The translations under genes were made by a program, and so were the position numbers. 64,000 nt of DNA, taken from positions 34,420 through 98,419 of the forward strand of contig JAKBBA010000007.1 in NCBI GenBank assembly GCA_021808665.1, read 5' to 3'. The DNA is from Actinomycetes bacterium. GTDB lineage: Bacteria; Actinomycetota; Acidimicrobiia; Acidimicrobiales; Palsa-688. Below the pieces are notes generated by a model. The model made no database searches and was not told where the DNA came from. It worked only from the letters and a program-made list of their open reading frames with translations. Shown piece by piece: positions 26,340-34,694 of the stretch; position 1 is the stretch's first letter, and each line of letters starts with the position of its first letter.

Positions 26340-26780
26340 CTAAAGGTTGCGACCTCCTAGCCCCCTTGGGACTTTTGCTATTACGGCTGCGGCTATTAGG
26401 TGGAGGCGTTTCTCGGTCACGAGTACGACGGCGATCCTCCCGGACTCCCCAGCCGGAGCCAGCTGGACTTGGCCAGGGCTAAAACTGCCGCTGAAGGCCA
26501 TGGCGCAGATCTCAGCGTCGTTTTCTGCTGCGAGGCGGGCCTTCTCTGCTGCGGGGAGAGACAGGCGGACTTTGTCGAGTGGAAGCTCGTGCACCCCGAC
26601 CAGGCGAGCTTGGCCGGTGTGAAGCGCCGAACGCCCAACCGGTATTGCCCGGTAGCACACTGACACCGACGTGTTGGACAGCGTCGACGTGGAGGAGCAC
26701 CCACTGAGGGCGGCCACGCAGACGCCGACCCCTGCGACAAGAGCCCAGGCTCGTGTACGACGGGTTGCTACGGTGCCCAT
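26340..26780 (-). CDS. Putative lipoprotein
   Basis: Exported lipoprotein of 146 aa from ATG 26780. The signal peptide has basic residues (TRRTRAW), a hydrophobic core, and lipobox LSGC with Cys at 28, so it is expected to be anchored in the membrane after Lgt/Lsp processing. The mature part has two further Cys, a helical stretch LPAAEKARLAAENDAEIC, and no domain I recognise. The frame is open further upstream, but that part is a shadow of the flippase-like gene. Its start overlaps the upstream gene's end by 13 bp, so the two are probably co-translated. Confidence 0.75.
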   Translation of the reverse strand: MGTVATRRTRAWALVAGVGVCVAALSGCSSTSTLSNTSVSVCYRAIPVGRSALHTGQARLVGVHELPLDKVRLSLPAAEKARLAAENDAEICAMAFSGSFSPGQVQLAPAGESGRIAVVLVTEKRLHLIAAAVIAKVPRGLGGRNL

Positions 26781-27925
26781 GGGGACGCTTCCTCCTTGCG
26801 CGCTGTATGAGAATCGGCGGCGGCCGCTGGTGTGAGCTCGTGGCGCAATCTGGTCTTCACCTCGGTGTCGGTGACCACGCGGCTCCTGGCAGACCAGGCC
26901 AAGCCCGTCCAGGCGACCCAGCCGATCCCCAGCATCAGCCAGTAGGAGACCAACCGGTAAAGCAGGACAGCTGCTACGGTAGATTCCTCCCCCCCTCCGA
27001 ACGTCACCAGAGCGACCGTCAAGCTTCCTTCCACGGCGCCGAGACCCCCCGGTGTGATCGGCAGGTTCGAGGCGAGTTGACCGGCGGCGTAGGCGAGCAG
27101 AAGACCCCGCCATGGAACTCCAACTCCGACGGCGTAGAAGGCCAGCACCAGGCACGCAAGGTCAGCGAGCCAGGTGGAGGCCGCCATGACGGCCGCTATA
27201 GACCACTGCTTCCTCGACGGGTTGACAGCTGACAGCTCGGCCACCCAGCGTTCGACCACCTCGTGGGGGGTCAACTTCGACTGGCGCCGTCGCAATAGCC
27301 TTCTCCAAAGCGATATGAAGGTAGCGAAGTGCGCCAGCACTCTCCGACGTTTCACGAACGCAATTACCATCAGGAGAGCCACGGCGATGATCCCCAGAAG
27401 TGCCTCGACGAGGTCGTAGGCACTGCCCGTCGACGCAGCGATAGCGAGGCCAACCAGTGCCATGGCGGAGAGCGCCAAGAACGTCAGCATGTTGAAAGCC
27501 ACCAGGACCCATCCCGACAGCACGTCGTCGGCACCCCGGCGGCGAAACTGGCGGAAGATGTACGCCAGGTAGAAGACGGTGCCACCTGGGAACGACGACT
27601 GGATTGACGATCCTGCGAGGGTTATACCCAACATCGTCCCCGCTTTGATCTCCACCCGCCCCGCTCGAATAAGACGGCGCTGCAGTGATGACAACGCAGC
27701 ATAGGAGGCGAACTCGCCTACGACCGCCAGGGCCATCCACCACCAGCGCAGGCGATTCAGATAGCTGGTAATGCCCGAAAGCTCTCCAGTCTTTCCTGAA
27801 ATTGCCCAAGCCCCGATGCCGACGGCGACCAGGCCGACGACCATCCGCAGTGCGGGCCATGACCTTCTCACGAGCCGGCGTAACGCGGTTAGGTAGCTGG
27901 CGTGTCGGTCAGTGGGCTCTGTCAC
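26768..27925 (-). CDS. LPG-synthase-type transmembrane protein (UPF0104/AglD family)
   Basis: Polytopic membrane protein of 385 aa with about seven or eight helices. Conserved blocks include the Gly/Ser-rich IQSSFPGGTVFYLAYIFRQF near helix 3 and AAGQLASNLPITPGGLGAVEG, the hallmark segment of the lysylphosphatidylglycerol synthase transmembrane domain. The soluble aminoacyl-transfer domain of MprF is missing, so this is the flippase-like half only, probably acting on lipid-linked intermediates. N- and C-termini are cytoplasmic and basic. It forms a two-gene unit with the lipoprotein. Confidence 0.87.
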   Translation of the reverse strand: MTEPTDRHASYLTALRRLVRRSWPALRMVVGLVAVGIGAWAISGKTGELSGITSYLNRLRWWWMALAVVGEFASYAALSSLQRRLIRAGRVEIKAGTMLGITLAGSSIQSSFPGGTVFYLAYIFRQFRRRGADDVLSGWVLVAFNMLTFLALSAMALVGLAIAASTGSAYDLVEALLGIIAVALLMVIAFVKRRRVLAHFATFISLWRRLLRRRQSKLTPHEVVERWVAELSAVNPSRKQWSIAAVMAASTWLADLACLVLAFYAVGVGVPWRGLLLAYAAGQLASNLPITPGGLGAVEGSLTVALVTFGGGEESTVAAVLLYRLVSYWLMLGIGWVAWTGLAWSARSRVVTDTEVKTRLRHELTPAAAADSHTARKEEASPWAP

Positions 27926-28023
27926 CTCCCTTCTAGCATCTCACGAACGGAGCTGGCCCGGAGTGCGTAAGCTCGGGCCGGGCAGGCTCGTAAACATGGG
28001 ATCGTGATCTGGCGGCTGCCTTT

Positions 28024-30303
28024 TTAAAATCCGAGGCTACGGTCATCGCGCTTCAGACTTGCGCTCCGCAGGGACTCGTGGCCCGGCTGGCGACCGATGC
28101 CACGGTTCGCGGCTACATGTCCTTCGGGTAGGGCGCAGCCGATCACCCGACCTCGCAGGCCCGCCAGCACCCCCGGCGGTCCGAGGACTACCAGCCCGGC
28201 AGTAATGCGTGCCGCAACAGCCGGTGTCACAGCGTAGGCGTGCCCGATCCTGTCCTTGCTGCTCGGAGCTTGGGCGTTCGACCCGTCCCGGCCGTCCCAG
28301 CGGACCGTAAGGTCGGCGACGCGAGAGCCGGCCGCCACGACCGTCCCTCGTGTACCGAACGGCACCCCGCGATCCCTGCTCGATAGCATGACGACCCTGT
28401 CGCCTTGATTCCACGCGGGGCTAGGCGACGCTTGCCGGGAGTCGCCGCGCTCGTGAGCGTGGCTGCCGCATCTTTCGGCGAGGACGGCAGCGTTGAGAGC
28501 GGAAGTCTCCTCGAAGCCGAGTCCTACCATGGCGACGTCCACGCCGAGGATGCTCAGTCCTTTCCAGCGAGCCAGGACGGCGGCCGCGTAGCGTCGACCG
28601 GTCGCCTCTATCGCCGGGGAGGTGCCCCCCGGACCCGCCTCAAGGTCTGGCGCGCAAGCCCACGGTTCCAGGGCCGGTACGTCGACGGTCCTGGAGGGAC
28701 TCTCCTCTAGACCTCGGGATGCAGGGCTGGCAAGGCGTGGCAGGGTCCCCCCTTCGACGAGGATCAGCTGAGCCCGCTGCCGCCTAGCCTCACTGGCGAT
28801 CAATAGCAGTTCAGCGCTGCTGCGCCGGTCCGCTTGATCCACTACTAAGGCATCGAAGTTCTCACCTCGGCGGTAGGTCTCCGCCGAGGTGAGAACTGCC
28901 CATCGCAGCGCAGAGCCCGCCGATGGTGTGTTGACCGCAACGCGAAGACCGTGCCGTTCGAGGTTACGTCCGTGAATGTCGATTAGCTCGGCGTGTGCAA
29001 GCAGGCGACTCCTGCCCGCCGGACAGGTGAAGCGGAGCACCGGATCCGCGATGCCCGACTGGACTTCGCCTCCGTCGGCAGTTCGAGCGAAGTCGGGATT
29101 ACTGGGCCGGGCCGGGTTGAGCGACGGTAGCGGCAGATTTTGGCGGAGTTCCCATCCCTCCTGGAGAATTTCGACCAGCCTTCGGTCGGCATTCAAGGCT
29201 AGTGACGTGGACCACCTGGGGCGTGATGTCAGCGACCTAACTGGCAGGCTGGCGTTGCAGAAACCGTCTACCCATGCCGTTGCGGCGTCCACGCTTGCGC
29301 CGCCGGGGTGTGTTGCCGCCAAAGCTACGGTAACGTCTGCTCGCCGAAAGTCCGACCGCTTGACGGCCAGGCTCGTCTCGACGGCTCGGCGAAGGTGCTC
29401 GTCGTCGAGATGGGCGTCCCTTGGAGCTGACTTCGTGAGGATTCTCGGGTTTGGGGGTGCGATCGACGGCCCGTAGTCTTGGGTGGACTCTGCGGGGCGG
29501 AGGTCTAATGCGTGGAGTGGGCCCAACTGGGCGATGGTGTTTCTAGCGCTTGCCGCTGCAACCCTTTCCTGCCAGGGTACTGCTACTGCCCGGCGTCTCG
29601 CCTCGAATGCTCCGAAAGTCTCGACGGCCCTGGTTTGAGAGCTCGCTGCTCGCACGGCGGAGCGGGCTACGTCGGCAACGTCGGCCAGGCCGTCAGGCCG
29701 GATGCGCCATTCGATGTTCCACCCTCGAAGAGCCATCTGGTGCCGTAGCTCCAGGTGGTACAGGGCGCTGAGCGCCCGGCGGTCGACGAACCACTGGTCT
29801 GACATCACCGCCGACCAGCGGTCCTGTGCTCTGGAGAGGTTGGCGACTATCAGATGGGTGTGGACGTGCGGTTCGCCCGCCGAGTTGTAGCGGTGCGTGA
29901 AGGCCGCCGCGATCAGGCCGTCGCAACGTGTCCGACCTCCCGGTGCTCCGGAGCGTGATACCTCCAATCCCTCCTCGAGGTGCGAGATCAAAGCTCCGAC
30001 GGCGCTGCGGTGGGCGTCGGCAGCGGTGTTCGCGGGGTCTGAACCTTGGGCGGCGATGAGCGAGAAGGACTTGGGGGAGGCCCAGATCAGGTCCCAGCCG
30101 GCTCGGCGGCGCGCAGCTTTTCGATTGGGTAAGAACTGACATGTCCTCGGGTCCCTGCCGTCTAGGACTCGGCGGAGGTGGTCCGGGTCGACTGCACCGG
30201 TGAGCCCAAGTAGCTTCCCTGCGCCGTCAGACCACACCCCGGGGTCCCTGCCGTCGAAGTAGTACTTGACGCTGCCGGCGCTCGCCGACTTAACAATGAG
30301 CAT
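28024..30303 (-). CDS. MOBF (TrwC/TraA-type) relaxase with degenerate helicase half
   Basis: Conjugative relaxase of 759 aa. The N-terminal TrwC domain (1 to about 280) is complete: catalytic Tyr pair at 14-15 (VKYYFDGRD), GWDLIWASPKSFSL, and the metal-binding HVHTH triad (His146, 148, 150) in EPHVHTHLIVAN. The C-terminal half aligns by eye with the fused RecD-like helicase of this family, but each motif is broken: the Walker A position reads CPAGRSRLL (no GKT), motif II reads LVVDQAD (Glu to Gln), the GDPRQL site reads VEGGTLP, and motif V before the end reads TPAVAAR instead of THKAQG. The frame is otherwise uninterrupted. The ATG has no ribosome site and appears leaderless. It is divergent from a complete SF1 helicase. 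Confidence 0.88.
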   Translation of the reverse strand: MLIVKSASAGSVKYYFDGRDPGVWSDGAGKLLGLTGAVDPDHLRRVLDGRDPRTCQFLPNRKAARRRAGWDLIWASPKSFSLIAAQGSDPANTAADAHRSAVGALISHLEEGLEVSRSGAPGGRTRCDGLIAAAFTHRYNSAGEPHVHTHLIVANLSRAQDRWSAVMSDQWFVDRRALSALYHLELRHQMALRGWNIEWRIRPDGLADVADVARSAVRAASSQTRAVETFGAFEARRRAVAVPWQERVAAASARNTIAQLGPLHALDLRPAESTQDYGPSIAPPNPRILTKSAPRDAHLDDEHLRRAVETSLAVKRSDFRRADVTVALAATHPGGASVDAATAWVDGFCNASLPVRSLTSRPRWSTSLALNADRRLVEILQEGWELRQNLPLPSLNPARPSNPDFARTADGGEVQSGIADPVLRFTCPAGRSRLLAHAELIDIHGRNLERHGLRVAVNTPSAGSALRWAVLTSAETYRRGENFDALVVDQADRRSSAELLLIASEARRQRAQLILVEGGTLPRLASPASRGLEESPSRTVDVPALEPWACAPDLEAGPGGTSPAIEATGRRYAAAVLARWKGLSILGVDVAMVGLGFEETSALNAAVLAERCGSHAHERGDSRQASPSPAWNQGDRVVMLSSRDRGVPFGTRGTVVAAGSRVADLTVRWDGRDGSNAQAPSSKDRIGHAYAVTPAVAARITAGLVVLGPPGVLAGLRGRVIGCALPEGHVAANRGIGRQPGHESLRSASLKRDDRSLGF

Positions 30304-30429
30304 AACAGTATATTTCCAGATATTTCATGTTTAAAACAAGGAGGTTTCCGGCATCCCGGATCGAGGTACCAGGTTGCCCGTCAGACCCCTTGGATAGGTT
30401 GGGGCGGTGCTGCAAAGACGGACTCCGAC
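30304..30429. promoter_or_regulatory. Divergent AT-rich control region between relaxase and helicase
   Basis: On the minus strand, TTTAAA (30335-30330), a 17-nt spacer and TATACT (30312-30307) end only 3 nt before the relaxase ATG, implying a leaderless message. The direct repeat ATATTTC at 30310-30316 and 30320-30326 has a 10-bp period, as for an operator on one DNA face. The minus-strand motif CATGAAATA (30329-30321) recurs in the transfer operon promoter. A consensus ribosome site (AAGGAGGT, 30338-30345, plus strand) has no start codon at usable distance. An oriT could also lie here, since MOBF origins usually flank the relaxase gene, but I cannot define a nick site. Confidence 0.6.
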
Positions 30430-33156
30430 ATGAGCCGGGCTATAGCGTGCGGCTATTGCGGAGGATCTCACGGAACTGTCGCAGAGGTGAGGCGTTGCTG
30501 GGAACGTGCAGATGGTGCCGGCGCGGAGGCTGCGCCGGCGAGCGTCACCGAGCAGGAGGTCAGGCCGCCGACCGGCTCCGACGGGCCCATCGAGGTGGGT
30601 CGCGTCGTTCTCGGGCGCAGCGTGATCGTCAGGCCAGGTCAGAGTCCTCCGGAAGCGTGGTCGAACTGCGAACGTTGGGATGGCGAGATCGACGGCCTTG
30701 AGGTGGCGTGGCGTGAGCGCCGCCCGCTCGTCATCGAGCTAGACGGAGACCCGCCCGAACCCGGCGCCGTGAGCGCTGCAGTGTGGTCGCTTACCCCAGC
30801 GTTCTCGCTGCCCGGCGAGAGAGTCCGGTTCTTTGCGTTCGCTAACGCTGTCGACGCCCGCGAGGCGAAACCTAGTTGGGCGTTGCGCGACATGGCCGTG
30901 AGGCTGGGGGCAAGCCCCGGGTTGAGAGCAGACGTCGTGTTGCCGGGCGGAGTTGACGCCTACTGCGACGGCGGTCCGTTGCGCTGGCAGGCAGACGTGG
31001 AGGGGTCGGCGTTGATCAGCCGGGTTGCTCTGCAGGCAGGCTCACTCAACCCATTCGGATCAAACGAGCTTGACGCTGAACTGTCGGAGGACCAAAAGGC
31101 CGCCGTGACACAACCGTTCGGGTCCGCACGGATTATCGCTCCTGCCGGATCAGGCAAGACGCGCGTCCTGACGGAGCGCGCTAGGCACCTTCTTCGCAAC
31201 TGGAACCTTCCAAGCCAGGCTGTCACCCTGGTTGCATACAACAAGCGGGCTGCCGAGGAGATGGTGGCACGAACGCCTGACCTGCCGGGATTGCGGATCC
31301 GCACGTTGAACTCGTTGGCCTTGTCGGTCGTAAACCGTTCTTGGCGCGTGACGACCATCGGGGAAGCACAGGTCCGGGCGCTGCTCGGTCGTCTCGTAGA
31401 GTTCCCGCGACGGGCCAACACCGACCCAGCAGTCGCTTGGATTGAAGCGCTTTCGAGGGTGCGACTCGGGCTCGAAGACCCTGCAGAAGTCGAAGCTGAC
31501 TACGCTGGTGATGTTGAAGGGCTTTCCTCCGTCCTGGAGAACTACAGGGCGCTCCTATCCGATCGCAAAATGGTCGACTTCGACGAGCAGATCTACCGGG
31601 CGGTAGAAGTTCTGCTCCGCTATCCCGAGATCCGCAGCTGGGCAAGAGCGTCTTGTATGGTGCTTCTTGTCGACGAATTTCAAGACCTGACTCCGGCGCA
31701 CCTACTGATGATTCGCCTATTGGCCGGCCCGGCAGGGGACGTTTTCGGGGTTGGAGACGACGATCAGACCATCTACGGGTACGCCGGCGCATCGCCTGAA
31801 TGGCTGATCGATTACCGACGTTACTTTCCCGGAGCGCAGGCCCAGCAGCTGACGGTCAACTACCGCTGCCCCCCCGGGGTCGTGAGGTCGGCGGCGACGC
31901 TACTGGGGCATAACCGCAGGCGGGTCGCCAAAGAGGTCGTTGCCCGCCCCGGTCGGCCCTGCGCAGAGTCCGATCTCCGGATCGTCAGGAGCAAAAATGC
32001 TGTTGAAGATACCGTGCGACGTGTCGAGGAACTCGTCGGTGGGGGCGTAGCGAGCGCTGACATAGCCGTCCTCTCACGGGTGAACGCCTCATTGGTACCC
32101 GTGCAGGTCGCGTTGACCCTGGGTTCGGTACCGGTCCGGGCAGCGGTGGGCGAGTCTTACCTTTCCCGAAGCGCAGTAGCGGCGGCGCTCGCCTGGCTGC
32201 GCCTCGCTACGAGTGATCCACGGCTCCGTTCCTCCTCCGACGTGGCCGCCGCCGCCCGCCGCCCAGCGCGTGGGCTCTCGCCGAAGGTGGTGGGGTGGAT
32301 CTCGGAGCAGCGCGATGACAGCGGCTGGCGTCGTCTTGCAGGGCGGTTAAGCGAACGGGATGCTACCAAGGTGGCTGCGTTCGCCACCGATCTTGCAATA
32401 CTGTCGCGGCTGGCGTCGAGGGCTACGACAGCTCGAGTGTTGCTTGAGGTACGCGACGAAGTCGGTCTTGATCGCGCGATGGCGGCCCTCGAAAGAGCGC
32501 ATCGCCGCCCGGACCGTTCGGCTCAGAGTGACGACCTGGACTCGCTCGTGGCGATCGCGCGTCTGCACCCGGAGCCTCGAAGTTTCGAAGCTTGGCTACG
32601 AGGGGTGCTGGCACGACCGAGCGCTCCGGACGGTGTGACCATGGCAAGCGTCCATGCTGTGAAAGGTCAAGAGTGGCCTCACGTCGTGATCCACGACGTG
32701 ACGTCGGGTTTGATACCGCATCGTCTCGCCGATGACCTGGAAGAAGAGCGAAGGATACTGCACGTGGCGGTCACCCGCGCTTCGGAGTCGGCGACTGTCG
32801 TGGCGGGCGAACCCGCGTCTGTCTTCGTATCTGAACTGCTCACGCCCTGGAGACCTCCTGTCGACGAAGTAGACGCTGTCGACGAAGTAGACGAACCTGA
32901 ATTGATGAGCGCCAATGGGTTGAGCCCCGTTGGGGAGGCTGCGTCCGCCGCGCTCCGGGCGTGGCGGACACGCCGAGCTCAAGGCGACAAGAAACCAGCC
33001 TACGTATATCTGACTGACGCTACGATACGCGCAATTTCAGCGGCGTTGCCTGCTGACCTCGAAAGGCTTGCCGCAGTCAAGGGCCTCGGACCGGCGAAGT
33101 TGCAGGCGTACGGCGACGAGATCCTTTCGCTGCTCGACGGAGTGCGCCAGCCCTGA
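30430..33156 (+). CDS. UvrD2-like SF1 helicase with N-terminal zinc-finger-like domain and C-terminal HRDC
   Basis: SF1A DNA helicase of 908 aa. Residues 1-20 hold a C-x2-C...H...C cluster (CGYCGGSHGTVAEVRRCW) likely binding zinc. Residues to about 215 form an unrecognised domain. The motor then carries APAGSGKTRVL (about 236), LLVDEFQDLTPAHL (about 413), DDDQTIYGYAGAS, VNYRCPPGV, SVHAVKGQEW and HVAVTRASES. After an acidic VDEVDAVDEVDEPE linker the final 65 residues are an HRDC-like domain (LAAVKGLGPAKLQAYG), as in mycobacterial UvrD2. All motifs are intact. It could be an ordinary chromosomal repair helicase, or it may serve the relaxase whose own motor is dead. Confidence 0.88.
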   Translation: MSRAIACGYCGGSHGTVAEVRRCWERADGAGAEAAPASVTEQEVRPPTGSDGPIEVGRVVLGRSVIVRPGQSPPEAWSNCERWDGEIDGLEVAWRERRPLVIELDGDPPEPGAVSAAVWSLTPAFSLPGERVRFFAFANAVDAREAKPSWALRDMAVRLGASPGLRADVVLPGGVDAYCDGGPLRWQADVEGSALISRVALQAGSLNPFGSNELDAELSEDQKAAVTQPFGSARIIAPAGSGKTRVLTERARHLLRNWNLPSQAVTLVAYNKRAAEEMVARTPDLPGLRIRTLNSLALSVVNRSWRVTTIGEAQVRALLGRLVEFPRRANTDPAVAWIEALSRVRLGLEDPAEVEADYAGDVEGLSSVLENYRALLSDRKMVDFDEQIYRAVEVLLRYPEIRSWARASCMVLLVDEFQDLTPAHLLMIRLLAGPAGDVFGVGDDDQTIYGYAGASPEWLIDYRRYFPGAQAQQLTVNYRCPPGVVRSAATLLGHNRRRVAKEVVARPGRPCAESDLRIVRSKNAVEDTVRRVEELVGGGVASADIAVLSRVNASLVPVQVALTLGSVPVRAAVGESYLSRSAVAAALAWLRLATSDPRLRSSSDVAAAARRPARGLSPKVVGWISEQRDDSGWRRLAGRLSERDATKVAAFATDLAILSRLASRATTARVLLEVRDEVGLDRAMAALERAHRRPDRSAQSDDLDSLVAIARLHPEPRSFEAWLRGVLARPSAPDGVTMASVHAVKGQEWPHVVIHDVTSGLIPHRLADDLEEERRILHVAVTRASESATVVAGEPASVFVSELLTPWRPPVDEVDAVDEVDEPELMSANGLSPVGEAASAALRAWRTRRAQGDKKPAYVYLTDATIRAISAALPADLERLAAVKGLGPAKLQAYGDEILSLLDGVRQP

Positions 33157-33230
33157 TCCGAGTCACACTGGTACCGAGATCGCACCGGCCACTCCAGGTG
33201 CTAGTCAGGCGAAATCATACTAAAAATGAC

Positions 33231-33260
33231 TTGCATACATAGAGAACCATGAAATACTAT
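33231..33260 (+). promoter_or_regulatory. Promoter of the transfer operon
   Basis: TTGCAT (33231-33236), an 18-nt spacer and TACTAT (33255-33260) give a good sigma-70 type promoter in an AT-rich island. A GGAGG ribosome site (33284-33288) precedes ATG 33295. The CATGAAATA motif (33248-33256) overlaps the spacer and -10 box and is shared with the relaxase promoter, so one regulator may control both units. Confidence 0.6.
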
Positions 33261-33294
33261 GAAAAAGATGGAACTCTAACTATGGAGGCTGGGA

Positions 33295-33624
33295 ATGTTG
33301 CATCTCGCGACGCTGGCTCTTGCGACGTCCACCGGGTCGGCTTCGAGCACGCCTGGGCTGACACTCGCCCCTAACATCTATGACCTTCCAGGGGCTCCTG
33401 TCCTATCTGACCTGACCAATGGCCTCGGCGGCTGGGCGCTGATGGCCGCTATGGCTGGAGTGGTTATAGGAGCTGTTATGTGGGCGTTCGGTCACTATTC
33501 GCAGAACTATCAGCAGGCCTATAACGGACGAAAGGGAGTCCTCGTGTCCGGGCTGGCTGCGATCCTGATCAGCGGAGCTCCCCACATAGTGGATTTCTTG
33601 ATCCGCCAGGGTGCCAGGATATGA
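33295..33624 (+). CDS. DUF6112-like pilin/channel membrane protein (VirB2-like)
   Basis: Small membrane protein of 109 aa with two helices (about 44-66 and 80-98) flanking the loop GHYSQNYQQAYNGRKGVLVSG. The N-terminal part resembles a signal peptide or external segment with LAPNIYDLPGAPVL. The layout and the SQNYQQ...GRKG loop match the DUF6112 proteins that sit first in transfer operons of actinobacterial conjugative elements, in the place of VirB2/TrbC. It is preceded by a good ribosome site and overlaps the next gene by 4 bp (ATGA). The family call is from memory of the pattern. Confidence 0.75.
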   Translation: MLHLATLALATSTGSASSTPGLTLAPNIYDLPGAPVLSDLTNGLGGWALMAAMAGVVIGAVMWAFGHYSQNYQQAYNGRKGVLVSGLAAILISGAPHIVDFLIRQGARI

Positions 33625-34694
33625 GCTCAGTCGGAGGATCGGTTGCCTGCGTTTTGCCGCTAACGTGCGAGGCCGGGAACTTGGGTGGTTCGCTCGCAGG
33701 TCAAGCGGCCCACTCTCTCCTGGAGTCGATAGGGTCGTCGCTAGGTCACGCGGCTGCATGGATAGTTGCCGAGGTGTGGAACCTGATCGCCACCTCCACG
33801 ACGCCGAGTGTAGACGCTGGCTGGTTCCAATCGGAACTGGTTGTGATGGAACAGGTCGTAGTCGTCGTGATACTGCCCATCCTCCTCGCGGCGAGCGTCG
33901 GACCTATCTTGCGCCAAGACGGGAAACGCCTCGTGCGTGTGTGGCTTGTTGGCCTTCCTGTAGCGGTGCTGGCAGGCTTCGCCGCTTCGCAAGCGGTTGG
34001 TAGAGGGATCCAGGTGGTTGACCTGCTGTGCCGGCTGTTCTTGGACGCGGGTTCCCAGAAGCGAGCGGAGCTTTTTATCGCAGCCGTAGCCGGCGGGCAG
34101 GTCGGCGGGGAGCCCCTTTTCGTTCAAGGTCTGCTATCGGTCTTGACCATAGTCGGAACGGTCCTCGTGTGGCTCGAGCTGGTGGTCCGATCAGCGGCAC
34201 TGTACGTGGCGACGATCTTCACGCCACTGGCGCTGATCGGCTTCATCTGGCCTGCGACGCTGTATATGGCGAGAAGAGCCATCGAGATCCTCGTATCACT
34301 GGTGCTGTCCAAGTTCGTCATAGTCGTATCCGTGGTGCTCGGCATGGAGGCTTTCGTGGCTTCGAACCTTGCTGCAGCTATGTCAGGAGCAGCGATCCTG
34401 CTGCTGGCAGGGTTCGCTCCCTTCGCCCTGCTACGCCTAGCGCCGGTGGTCGAGACCTCAGCCATCGCGCACTTGGAAGGAATGTCGCACAGACCCCTGC
34501 GCGCAGCAGCCCGCACGGCTAGCGCTGCTGCCGGGGCGCCGTTCCATCCCGTAACGCAGCTTGTGTTGGCAGCACGGCATTCGTCGTCTGGCGATACGGC
34601 CTCCGTCGATACGAGAGCGGTCGTCGCCCAGGCGATACCCGAACGTCAGGCGGACTTTCCAGCAGGACTGTCCGAGCCTGGTAGTCGAAGTTGA
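33621..34694 (+). CDS. VirB6/TrbL-like conjugation membrane protein
   Basis: Polytopic protein of 357 aa with about six hydrophobic helices between residues 70 and 280, for example VVVVVILPILLAASVGPIL and AILLLAGFAPFALLRLAPVV. The N-terminus has two Cys (VACVLPLTCEAG) and an amphipathic region outside the membrane; the C-terminal 70 residues are Ala-rich and cytoplasmic. Size, topology and position between the pilin-like and VirB4-like genes fit the inner-membrane channel component VirB6/TrbL. Joined on both sides by 4-bp overlaps (ATGA, TTGA). Confidence 0.75.
   Translation: MSSVGGSVACVLPLTCEAGNLGGSLAGQAAHSLLESIGSSLGHAAAWIVAEVWNLIATSTTPSVDAGWFQSELVVMEQVVVVVILPILLAASVGPILRQDGKRLVRVWLVGLPVAVLAGFAASQAVGRGIQVVDLLCRLFLDAGSQKRAELFIAAVAGGQVGGEPLFVQGLLSVLTIVGTVLVWLELVVRSAALYVATIFTPLALIGFIWPATLYMARRAIEILVSLVLSKFVIVVSVVLGMEAFVASNLAAAMSGAAILLLAGFAPFALLRLAPVVETSAIAHLEGMSHRPLRAAARTASAAAGAPFHPVTQLVLAARHSSSGDTASVDTRAVVAQAIPERQADFPAGLSEPGSRS

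Noticed and set aside
26340..27155. 271-aa version of the lipoprotein
   Set aside because: The extra N-terminal part is an out-of-frame shadow of the flippase-like gene; ATG 26780 gives a proper signal peptide and lipobox.
30327..30701. 124-aa ORF near the orphan ribosome site
   Set aside because: Its ATG lies before the ribosome site, the composition is Arg-rich, and it overlaps the helicase N-terminus in another frame.
32860..32915. Short tandem repeat in the helicase gene
   Set aside because: It encodes an acidic in-frame linker (VDEVDAVDEVDE) between motor and HRDC domain; no reason to treat it as a separate element.
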